This document shows, piece after piece, positions 15,363 to 23,497 of a stretch of 38,124 nucleotides of DNA (the stretch's first letter is position 1; each line of letters begins with the position of its first letter). Where the stretch lies: assembly GCA_003551495.1 (NCBI GenBank), contig PUMT01000195.1, positions 1 to 38,124 on the forward strand, written 5' to 3'. The DNA comes from Bacteroidota bacterium. Lineage in GTDB: Bacteria > Bacteroidota > Bacteroidia > Bacteroidales > PUMT01. The position numbers and the translations under genes were made by a program. The notes beneath the pieces are model-generated. The model was not told the origin of the DNA, did not search any database, and saw nothing but the letters and a program-made list of their open reading frames with translations.

Positions 15363-16835
15363 ATGAAAAGCATCCGAGAACTAACGGAAAAAAAACCCTG
15401 GCTAAGCTGGGTATTGTTTTTTGGAACCGTTGCAGTAGTTTTTCTTTTGGGTTTGTTTGCAGCTTCCATTGTGGAAAGGAGAACCGAAGCCCAGCTCTAC
15501 TTTCAAATGGTTGAACCCATATCAGAATGGGAGCCGAGGAATGAAGTATGGGGACAAAATTTCCCGAGGCAGTTTGAATCTTACCTGCAAACCCTTGACA
15601 CCACATTTGAAAGCAAATACTACGGCTCGGTAATGATAGATTACCTGGAAAAATATCCCGAACTGGTAATTCTATGGGCAGGGTATGCATTCGCGCGTGA
15701 TTATAACCAGGGAAGGGGACATTACTACTCGGTTACCGATGTACACAACACACTCCGGACAGTTCAGCCACAGCCCGCTACCTGCTGGACTTGCAAAAGC
15801 ACCGATGTTCCCAGGGTAATGGCTGAAATTGGTGTTGGGGAGTTTTACAGCTCCACATGGAGCGAGATGGGGAGCCAGATAATAAATCCAATTGGATGCC
15901 AGGACTGCCACGATCCTGAAACAATGAACCTTCGAATTACCAGACCGGCACTAATCGAAGCTTTCGAACGCCGCGGAGTCGATATTAACAAAGCAACACA
16001 CCAGGAGATGCGTTCACTTGTTTGTGCTCAATGCCATGTTGAATACTATTTCGGGGAAAACAACTATTTGATATTCCCCTGGGACGAAGGATTCAAGGCA
16101 GATGAAATGGAAACCTATTTTGACAACCTTGAGTTTGCAGACTGGACTCATGCTCTGAGCCGTGCACCCATGCTTAAAACCCAGCACCCTGACTATGAGC
16201 TCTACAAAACAGGGATACATGCCGAAAGAGGTGTCTCATGTGCAGATTGCCATATGCCCTATAAAAGGGAAGGCGGACTTAAATTCACTAACCACCACCT
16301 TACAAGTCCGCTTCAAAATATTGAAGGTTCATGCCAGGTTTGTCACAGGGAGGGCGAAGAAAAACTGCGCCAGATAGTATATGACAGGCAGAACAAAATA
16401 AGCGAAATGAGAAGAATAGCTGAAAAAAACCTTGCAAGGCTTCACATAGAAGCTAAAACCGCATGGGATGCCGGAGCAACTGAAGAAGAAATGGAGCCTG
16501 TTCTTCAGCTCATTCGCCATTCTCAATGGAGGTGGGACTGGGTTGCAGCTGCCAACAGCATGGGATTCCATTCACCGGCTGAAGCTCTGCGGGTTCTTGG
16601 CACATCAATACAAAAGGCTCAGGAAGGAAGAGTTTTGCTTGCCAGAATATTTTCACGTTATAACGTACCACAGCCTGTTGAAATGCCCGACATATCAACA
16701 AAAGAAAAAGCACAGGCGTATCTGGGACTTGATATGGATCAAATAGTTGCTGAAAAGGAAGAATTCCTGCAGGAAACACTTCCGGAATGGCTCGAAGAAG
16801 CTAAAAGACGTGAAGCCGGATATAGCTCCCGGTAA
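15363..16835 (+). CDS. nrfA: Ammonia-forming cytochrome c nitrite reductase
   Basis: A pentaheme enzyme that reduces nitrite (also NO and hydroxylamine) to ammonium outside the cytoplasmic membrane. Seen: an N-terminal hydrophobic segment (residues 15-34), which is either an uncleaved anchor or a signal peptide; the active-site heme motif CWTCK (141-145), whose Lys replaces His; and four CxxCH motifs at 179-183, 221-225, 293-297 and 324-328. The catalytic Arg is likely in GRGHYY, the Tyr in HVEYYF, and the distal His in TGIHAERG. The 490-residue length is typical. It is paired with nrfH and closed by a clear terminator. No nrfI/ccs cytochrome c maturation genes are in the window. Confidence 0.97.
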   Translation: MKSIRELTEKKPWLSWVLFFGTVAVVFLLGLFAASIVERRTEAQLYFQMVEPISEWEPRNEVWGQNFPRQFESYLQTLDTTFESKYYGSVMIDYLEKYPELVILWAGYAFARDYNQGRGHYYSVTDVHNTLRTVQPQPATCWTCKSTDVPRVMAEIGVGEFYSSTWSEMGSQIINPIGCQDCHDPETMNLRITRPALIEAFERRGVDINKATHQEMRSLVCAQCHVEYYFGENNYLIFPWDEGFKADEMETYFDNLEFADWTHALSRAPMLKTQHPDYELYKTGIHAERGVSCADCHMPYKREGGLKFTNHHLTSPLQNIEGSCQVCHREGEEKLRQIVYDRQNKISEMRRIAEKNLARLHIEAKTAWDAGATEEEMEPVLQLIRHSQWRWDWVAAANSMGFHSPAEALRVLGTSIQKAQEGRVLLARIFSRYNVPQPVEMPDISTKEKAQAYLGLDMDQIVAEKEEFLQETLPEWLEEAKRREAGYSSR

Positions 16836-16861
16836 TAAAAAAGATATTCAAACTCTCATAG

Positions 16862-16898
16862 TCCCTCCATTCAAAAACCTGAAGGAGGGATTTTTTTT
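16862..16898 (+). terminator. Intrinsic terminator after nrfA
   Basis: TCCCTCC-A-TTCA pairs with TGAA-GGAGGGA (one bulge) and is followed by eight Ts. It separates nrfHA from the sensor kinase gene. Confidence 0.9.
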
Positions 16899-16959
16899 GT
16901 AAATTGTTTCTTTCCTTCCAAAATTTTCATTTTCTTAACAAAATATTTCGGACGAGAAG

Positions 16960-19900
16960 ATGCTTCCACAAAGAGACATAAACAAAAGGTTCAGGTTCCG
17001 TATAATTATATTTTCACTGACTTTGGTCGGCATATTACTCATTGCTGCTTCATACGGTTTTTACAGGAATCAGCTACTTCTTAAAAAAACTTCTGAAAAT
17101 GAAATTGTTTTTAAAAACAGATCGGAATTGTCAAACAGGGCTTTAAAACTGGCCGGTGAAATTAAAGAAATATCCGCCAGTTTAGCCGAAAATCAGAGAG
17201 TATCAGAGTTGCTGCACAAAAGGGAATATGAACTGCTTACCGCGGAGGTTGAATCATTTCAAAACAGACTCGGGGAAAAATATAATTTCAGTTATTTTTT
17301 AAATTTCTACTTTCCGGATCAAACACTTTTCTTATCAAGCAATTACAAAGAAGAACTGTTTGTTTCCCCACGCCATTCGCTTGTTAGAAAGGTAACAGAG
17401 AAAGAGTCTCCTTTTAAAGGGCACAAAATTGTTGATAATGACCTGTATTTTAAAATAGTATCTCCCGTTTTTCACAACGGATCATTTTCCGGTCTAGTAG
17501 AATTTGGATTGCGCGACAAAGAGTTGATTGAATATTTTCAAAAAGGTATAAATGTTTCGGCAGCACTCTATTTCCCCAAGACTCTCTTCCCCCTTGTCAA
17601 CAATATACTGCCCGGGAAAAGTTTTGATTTTGAACAATTTTGCCTGAAAATTTTTGAAAATGAAGGGCTGTTTTTGGAATTTTATGATAATGACAGGCAA
17701 ACAGACCGGTTTTCTGTACGCTTTGATCAAAAACATTATATTATCGAAGATGCAGGGATTATTTACTGGTCTGATGAAATTCCTCTGGGTGGACTACTGT
17801 TAGCCCATGATACCACTCATATATTTAAAGGATACAACCGTGCTGTTCTTGCCGGCATTTTTTCCTTGTTTTTTCTGGTTGCAGCCACATATATTGCTGC
17901 AAAAGTATTTGCCGGAAGAACCGTTTCAGGTTTCAGTAAAAGTTACAAAAATCTGTTTGACAGGCTGGAAGAAAAAAATGAAAAGATAACAGAATCTGCC
18001 CTCGAAGTTCACAATATTTTCAATTCCACTGCAACTGCAATCAGAGTAATTAACAAAGATTTTCAGATCATCCGTATCAATAATTCATACGCAAAAAACT
18101 TCAAGCTAAACCCCGAAAAAACTGAAGGCAAAAAATGCTACGATTACTGGCCTGAATCCAGATGCCATAAAGATTCCTGTCCACTGACCAGAATAATGAA
18201 AGGAGAAAAAAATATTGAGAGCGAAATTGTAAAACCTGATAAAACAGGAAAAGAGATTGCAGGGATTCAAACATGCATCCCTTTATACGATGAAAAAGGG
18301 AACCTGAAGGGTATGGTAGAGGATTTCAGGGATATTTCAGAAAGGAAAAAAACTGAAGATGCAATTATAAAAAGTGAAAAAGAGCTTAAAAATTTCATTT
18401 ACAATCTTCCCCTGGGTGTATTTATAAAGGATTCTCAAAGCCGTCCCTTTTACCATAACAGGTACATGGATGAAGTATTTTGCAGGAAAAACTGTACTGA
18501 AAATACACCCCATGAATTATTCCCTGGTAAAATTGCCCGGCTTGAAAGAGATGAGGATAAAAAAGTGCTTTCAGGTGAAAATATAGTAGTTGAAAAGATC
18601 CTGCCTGATAAAAATGGAAGGGAACGGATCTACATGGTCCATAAATTCGCAATGAAAGAGATTCATGGCACCTCACGCATCGGTGGAATATACATTGATA
18701 TTACAAAACGTAAAGAGGCTGAATATAAGCTGAGGATCCTGTCACGTGCAATAAGGTATTCACCTGTTTGCGTCGTAATAACTGATCCTGAGGGCAATAT
18801 AGAATTTGTTAACCCGGCCTTCACCCACATTACAGGTTACAGCTTTGCGGAAGTAATGGGGAAAAATATGAACATTGTCAACTCGGGAAAACATAAGGGT
18901 GAATTCTTCATGAAAATGTGGAAAACAATTAAAAGCGGAAAAGACTGGCAGGGGGAAATACTGAACAGAAAAAAGGATGGTACACTTTTCTGGGAAAAAG
19001 TTGCTATATCGGCAATTATAAACAATAAGGGGAAAATCACTCATTTTGTGGCAATCAAGGATGATATCACAAAAAGTAAAGAGGCTGAAGAACAAATAAA
19101 AAAGGCAAAAGAGAAAGCGGAAGAAAGTGACAGGCTGAAAACCACTTTTCTTGCCAATATGTCTCATGAAATCAGAACTCCCATGAATGCTATCGTGGGA
19201 CTTTCAAGATTACTTGTCGATACCGGGATATCGCTGGAAGAGCGCAAATCTTTCACAGGCATAATTAACGAAAACAGTCAGACGCTTCTTAAACTTATTG
19301 AGGACATTATAGATATTTCAAAAATTGAAGCCGGACAAATAAGTATAAACAAAAGCGAATGTCAGTTAAACCAGCTTCTTGATGAAATACTGAATACTTT
19401 CAAATCCCAGATAGAAAAACAGGAGGGTAAACGTATCAGATTATCGGCTCACAAAGGCCTTGATAACACGAGGGCAACAATAATAACTGACCCCCATCGC
19501 CTGAGACAGATACTTTTCAACCTTATCGGGAACTCCTGCAAATTCACCGATAAAGGATCGGTTGATTATGGTTACGAACTTTCAGACTCCGGAAAACTGA
19601 AGTTTTATGTAAAAGATACCGGTATAGGAATATCAAAGGATAAAACTGAAATTATCTTTAACCGATTCAGGCAGGCAGAGGATTCGACAACGAGAAATTA
19701 CGGGGGGGCAGGTCTTGGACTTACAATTTCAAAAAGCCTGGTTGAGATACTTGGAGGAGAAATATGGGTTAATTCAATACCCGGTGAAGGGACAATTTTT
19801 TACTTTACACTCCCCTACCAGCGTGCAGCAACAAAAAAACCTGCCGGCAAGGTTGTGCAAATCAGCAAAGGGAAAGAATTGTCCTTTAAAGAAAAAACAA

Positions 19901-20259
19901 TACTGGTCGCAGAAGATATAGAAGCTAACTACCGCCTTATAGAAGCCCTGCTCAAGAAAACAGATGCAACAGTATTGTGGGCGAGAGATGGTGAAGAAAC
20001 AATTGAAATGTGCCGCAGAAAAAATAATATCGATCTGGTTCTTCTGGATATCAACATGCCGGGTATCAACGGTTATGAAGCACTGGTTGAAATAAAGAAG
20101 CTAAAAACTTCTCTGCCTGTAATAATGCAAACCGCTTATGCCATGCCAGGTGAAGAGGAGCGATTCATAAAGGCAGGATGTGACGGGTACATAACTAAAC
20201 CAATAAACAGTGATGTATTCCTGAACACAATAAGAAAATGCCTTGAAACACCATTATAG
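16960..20259 (+). CDS. Hybrid sensor histidine kinase: extracytoplasmic sensor, three PAS, HisKA, HATPase, receiver
   Basis: A 1,099-residue membrane sensor. Domains in order: TM1 (about 14-34); a ~255-residue extracytoplasmic region that could be a double Cache domain; TM2 (about 293-316); PAS-type domains near 348-465, 470-585 and 592-710; HisKA with H736 in MSHEIRTPMN; an ATPase domain with N-box N854/N858, DTGIGIS and GAGLGLTIS; and a C-terminal receiver with phosphoacceptor D1030 (LLDINMPG). No output DNA-binding domain is present, so a separate phosphotransfer or response regulator must act elsewhere. PAS1 carries C393, C402 and C407, and PAS2 carries C508 and C512, hinting at metal or redox sensing. 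It follows nrfA behind a terminator; a link to nitrite or redox control is inferred from position only. Confidence 0.93.
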   Translation: MLPQRDINKRFRFRIIIFSLTLVGILLIAASYGFYRNQLLLKKTSENEIVFKNRSELSNRALKLAGEIKEISASLAENQRVSELLHKREYELLTAEVESFQNRLGEKYNFSYFLNFYFPDQTLFLSSNYKEELFVSPRHSLVRKVTEKESPFKGHKIVDNDLYFKIVSPVFHNGSFSGLVEFGLRDKELIEYFQKGINVSAALYFPKTLFPLVNNILPGKSFDFEQFCLKIFENEGLFLEFYDNDRQTDRFSVRFDQKHYIIEDAGIIYWSDEIPLGGLLLAHDTTHIFKGYNRAVLAGIFSLFFLVAATYIAAKVFAGRTVSGFSKSYKNLFDRLEEKNEKITESALEVHNIFNSTATAIRVINKDFQIIRINNSYAKNFKLNPEKTEGKKCYDYWPESRCHKDSCPLTRIMKGEKNIESEIVKPDKTGKEIAGIQTCIPLYDEKGNLKGMVEDFRDISERKKTEDAIIKSEKELKNFIYNLPLGVFIKDSQSRPFYHNRYMDEVFCRKNCTENTPHELFPGKIARLERDEDKKVLSGENIVVEKILPDKNGRERIYMVHKFAMKEIHGTSRIGGIYIDITKRKEAEYKLRILSRAIRYSPVCVVITDPEGNIEFVNPAFTHITGYSFAEVMGKNMNIVNSGKHKGEFFMKMWKTIKSGKDWQGEILNRKKDGTLFWEKVAISAIINNKGKITHFVAIKDDITKSKEAEEQIKKAKEKAEESDRLKTTFLANMSHEIRTPMNAIVGLSRLLVDTGISLEERKSFTGIINENSQTLLKLIEDIIDISKIEAGQISINKSECQLNQLLDEILNTFKSQIEKQEGKRIRLSAHKGLDNTRATIITDPHRLRQILFNLIGNSCKFTDKGSVDYGYELSDSGKLKFYVKDTGIGISKDKTEIIFNRFRQAEDSTTRNYGGAGLGLTISKSLVEILGGEIWVNSIPGEGTIFYFTLPYQRAATKKPAGKVVQISKGKELSFKEKTILVAEDIEANYRLIEALLKKTDATVLWARDGEETIEMCRRKNNIDLVLLDINMPGINGYEALVEIKKLKTSLPVIMQTAYAMPGEEERFIKAGCDGYITKPINSDVFLNTIRKCLETPL

Positions 20260-20289
20260 AAAATTGCTCCAGAAGAGCAGGCTCCGGTT

Positions 20290-21153
20290 TTATACAGCCT
20301 TTTTAACCGAATCATTTTCAAGAAGCCCGTCAAGGCATTTGAGGTACTCATCAGCCAGCCTGTCACCGAAATACTCAAAGAATATATCATGAACAAGCTC
20401 GCGTATATTACTAAGCCAGTCTATATAGGCAAGTGCTGTAATTTTCCCTTCATTTCTCGATGAAAATTTCTGCCTGAGAATGTTTAAACTGGGGAGCAAT
20501 GCCAGATATGCCCTCACTGCGGTGTAAAGTTCAGTTGAAAAATATTTTTCTATATGCTTGATATCCCCGGGCATTATCTCATAACTCCTCTCATAAATAT
20601 CTTTAAAAGTGTTGTTCCAGTTTATATAATGCAAAAAATAATTTGCTGTCTTATATGCTCTCTGATCATTTTGAGAATTGACATAGCTTTCAAATATTTG
20701 CTCAAGCTTATTGTAAAAGGCATCTTTAATAATCCTGTCAAGTCTTTCTGCTATATCTGAACTGTATCTTGCATAAGTCCTGGCAAAACTGTTGTCATAA
20801 AGTTTTTCCGTTGAACGTGTTTCAATCATTGCTGTTTTCTTTACTATTTCCAGTTCCTGTTCCAGCAATGATGTAAGTGGAAAAAGATTGTTGCTTTTAG
20901 ATTTTTTCATCAGGCTTTCCGATAAAAATCCCTCCAAAAGCAGCTTTGAAGAATAAGGGTCTTTATCTACAAGCAGCTCTGCATCACTGCTGTACGGCCT
21001 GAGATAATGCCCAATGCGACTTAGAACTGAAATAGTGTCCTGCCCTTTGGACACAGATATATAAACCGGATAGTACTCCCCCATGCAGCCAAGCATGGCT
21101 GTTTCAGTTTTGTCAAGAAAATGGTACGCTTCCAAATCTTTATAACAATCCAT
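20290..21153 (-). CDS. Unrecognised helical protein
   Basis: A 287-residue protein I do not recognise. It has no signal peptide, membrane segment or obvious motif. From about residue 60 it reads as amphipathic helices rich in Leu, Tyr, Lys and Glu. The N-terminal 50 residues (ETAMLGCMGEYYPVYISVS) look like a small mixed alpha/beta start. Coding potential is supported by continuous amino-acid-like composition and by the absence of a better frame on the other strand. It is transcribed away from the repeat/GH16-fold gene across a 306-base gap and converges on the sensor kinase gene, ending 30 bases from it. The shared divergent control region is the only functional hint. Confidence 0.7.
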   Translation of the reverse strand: MDCYKDLEAYHFLDKTETAMLGCMGEYYPVYISVSKGQDTISVLSRIGHYLRPYSSDAELLVDKDPYSSKLLLEGFLSESLMKKSKSNNLFPLTSLLEQELEIVKKTAMIETRSTEKLYDNSFARTYARYSSDIAERLDRIIKDAFYNKLEQIFESYVNSQNDQRAYKTANYFLHYINWNNTFKDIYERSYEIMPGDIKHIEKYFSTELYTAVRAYLALLPSLNILRQKFSSRNEGKITALAYIDWLSNIRELVHDIFFEYFGDRLADEYLKCLDGLLENDSVKKAV

Positions 21154-21459
21154 AATCAGAATTATAACCTATATATACTTAAAACAAACTGGAATGTTTC
21201 AAAGCTGGTGAAATAATAAGTTTAAATCATCTTAAACCCGTTCAATAACGAAACAAATAAATGCCGGTTCCCGTAAAACAAAAAAGTTAACGTTTCCGGA
21301 AGCTGGGCATTGCCAATAACTTGATTCAGATACTAAGCCAGCTTTTGGTTTAATTGTTATATATCAAAGAGCTTCCGGTTAATGAAGCTTTGAGTATATA
21401 TATTTTTTTAACTTTAGACAGCTTAATTATTAAGAGGGATTAAATCAAAGCAAAATTCT
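21154..21459. promoter_or_regulatory. Divergent intergenic region with hairpin and weak promoter candidate
   Basis: This 306-base AT-rich gap separates two divergent genes of unknown function. A hairpin-like repeat lies at 21365-21392: CAAAG-AGCTTC and GAAGCT-TTG around an 8-base loop, with a two-base bulge. TTTG (21389-21392) and TAACTTTA (21409-21416), 16 bases apart, form a weak promoter candidate for the gene at 21460. No clear promoter is seen for the minus-strand gene, and no small open frame of note. Confidence 0.35.
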
Positions 21460-23370
21460 ATGTTAGAGCTCAAGTTCAATCTTAAAGCAAAAACCGGCCT
21501 GATCACGGATGCTTCAAAGGTCGAAGAACGGGAATCCAGATTAAGAAAAGAGTACGGTAAAATACTTGAATACGAAAAAACCGGTGAACCCGCGAGGTTT
21601 TTTGAACTGGATGAAATTGTAAACTCTCCGGAATTCAAGGAAAAGAGAAAAATAATCAACAGCCGCAAGTTCAGCGACACAGAAGCCTATGATAAACTCA
21701 TGGCTTACAGGGAGATGAAAAAATCCAGGCCTGTTGCAGGATATTTCAGGTTTATATCAAATCCATTTTTTGAAAGTTTCCGGAAGATTGAAAGTTCGGA
21801 TGAAGTGAAAAAGTTTCATGAACTGGAAAAGTATGTCAGGTCCGGTGAGCTTGACCGCATAAAAAAAATGAAATTCGAAGATACGGAAGCATACGAAAAA
21901 TACCTGGCATACAAAAAATTGAAAAAATCGCCTGATATACAAGATTACTTTTCAGTAAAATCTTCCAAATACTTCGATGCGTTCAAAGAAACTGAAAACA
22001 GTGAAAAACTGGCAAGGTTAAAGGAACTTGAAATGTTCGTAAATTCAAGCGACTTTCATGCCAGAAAAAAAGTGTTATCATCATCTGAGTTCAAAGAAAC
22101 TGATGAATACAAAAAGTATGAGGAATACCTTCACCTGAAGGAAGACCCTAAAATAATTGCCTATTATAACATTGCATCTTCAAAAGCTTTTGCAAATTAC
22201 AAGGTTTTGGCAGACTCTCCTGATATAATGGAATATGAAAAACTTGAAAAATACATCACATCAGGAGAATATGAAAAGGATAAGAAACAATTTGAAATTG
22301 AAAAAGCGACTGCACTGCATAAGGAAAAAGAATACAAAAAACTGAAAAACAGCAGCAAATACAAAAAATACTTCAAACTTAGAGGTTCAAAGGATTATGA
22401 ATATTACAGGGAACTCCACAATTCTGATAAGATAAAGGAGTATATGGAACTGGAAAAATTTGTCCAGTCTGTCGAGTTCAGGGAGCTTAAAAAGCAAATG
22501 CAATCCCGCAATAAATTCAAAAATTCACCTGAATACCAGCAATTGCTTGAATACTCTGAATTAAAGAAATCCCGAAAGTTAAAATGGTACCTCAAACTGA
22601 AAGATTCACAAGTTTTCGACGAAATCAGAAGATGGGAGCTTGTTTTTTCCGATGATTTTCTTACGAACGGACTGAACAGGGAGAAATGGCTGACGTCTTA
22701 TTTCTGGGGGAAAAACCTTCTGAATGATAGTTATTCACTTGCTGCAGATCAGCACTATTTTACTGCTGACAATAATTTCGAAATTAAAAACGGGGTTCTT
22801 AAACTATATACCAAAAGGGAAAAAATTAAGGGTAAAGCATGGGATCCATCAATCGGTTTTTTTGAAAAATATTTTGATTTCACTTCCGGTATGATAAACA
22901 CAGGCGAAAGCCTGTGGCAAAAGTACGGTGCATTTGAGGCCAAAGTCAGATTAAACGCATCGCCCTCGGTTTACCACACTTTTTGGATGGTATCTGACAA
23001 AATGGTTCCCCACCTGAATGTATTCAGGTTTTCAGGAAGCAATAAGAAACAGGTCAATATAGGAGGGCTCTGGCAGGATGAATCAGAGCCGGACAGGATC
23101 AAAAAAACCGAAAGTACTGTCAAAGGTGTGGACTTCTCTCGCAACTACTACATTTTCAGACTGGAATGGTCACCTGAAGAGATAATATGGAAAATCAACA
23201 ATAATGTTGTTAAAAGAGAACGCAACAAAGCATTCAATAAACCTATGTATTTAATTTTCAGTTCGGGTATTGCCGGCGATGCAACTGAAAACAGCCTGCC
23301 TGTATCATTCGATATCGACTGGGTTAAAATATACAGACCGGCCGGGAAGCAGATTACTGAAGAAAACTGA
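21460..23370 (+). CDS. Five-repeat (about 70 residues each) helical protein fused to a catalytically defective GH16-fold domain
   Basis: A 636-residue protein with two parts. Residues about 49-392 hold five repeats beginning ELDEIVNSPEF (49), ELEKYVRSGEL (121), ELEMFVNSSDF (189), KLEKYITSGEY (261) and ELEKFVQSVEF (330), spaced 72, 68, 72 and 69 residues; each also has a Y-x-x-LK block and an S-K-x-F/Y block. They are Lys/Glu/Tyr-rich and probably helical. Residues 393-628 read as a GH16/laminarinase-type jelly roll: WELVFSDDF at the start, YGAFEAKVRL and TFWMVSD in the middle, FDIDWVKIYR at the end. The catalytic ExDxxE is replaced by H518, N520 and R523, so beta-glucanase activity is not expected; glycan binding is the inference. 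No signal peptide is visible, odd for this fold. I do not recognise the repeat family. Confidence 0.88.
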   Translation: MLELKFNLKAKTGLITDASKVEERESRLRKEYGKILEYEKTGEPARFFELDEIVNSPEFKEKRKIINSRKFSDTEAYDKLMAYREMKKSRPVAGYFRFISNPFFESFRKIESSDEVKKFHELEKYVRSGELDRIKKMKFEDTEAYEKYLAYKKLKKSPDIQDYFSVKSSKYFDAFKETENSEKLARLKELEMFVNSSDFHARKKVLSSSEFKETDEYKKYEEYLHLKEDPKIIAYYNIASSKAFANYKVLADSPDIMEYEKLEKYITSGEYEKDKKQFEIEKATALHKEKEYKKLKNSSKYKKYFKLRGSKDYEYYRELHNSDKIKEYMELEKFVQSVEFRELKKQMQSRNKFKNSPEYQQLLEYSELKKSRKLKWYLKLKDSQVFDEIRRWELVFSDDFLTNGLNREKWLTSYFWGKNLLNDSYSLAADQHYFTADNNFEIKNGVLKLYTKREKIKGKAWDPSIGFFEKYFDFTSGMINTGESLWQKYGAFEAKVRLNASPSVYHTFWMVSDKMVPHLNVFRFSGSNKKQVNIGGLWQDESEPDRIKKTESTVKGVDFSRNYYIFRLEWSPEEIIWKINNNVVKRERNKAFNKPMYLIFSSGIAGDATENSLPVSFDIDWVKIYRPAGKQITEEN

Positions 23371-23436
23371 TGCAGTGTTTTGTTTTCCGGATCTGGTGAT
23401 AGACAAGTTGCTGTCTGACATATAAGCACACATCTA

Positions 23437-23472
23437 AAAAAAATTCCGGGATTAGTACCCCGGAATTTTTTT
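23437..23472. terminator. Bidirectional intrinsic terminator
   Basis: ATTCCGGG pairs with CCCGGAAT around an 8-base loop, flanked by seven As and seven Ts. It therefore works for the plus-strand repeat/GH16-fold gene and for the convergent AbgT gene. Confidence 0.9.
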
Positions 23473-23497
23473 GTACTCTTTCCCGTCCAGCCCATTA

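Noticed and set aside
22636-23343. Annotation of the repeat protein as an active laminarinase or beta-glucanase
   Set aside because: The catalytic ExDxxE positions are His, Asn and Arg, and no signal peptide is visible, so an enzyme call would mislead.
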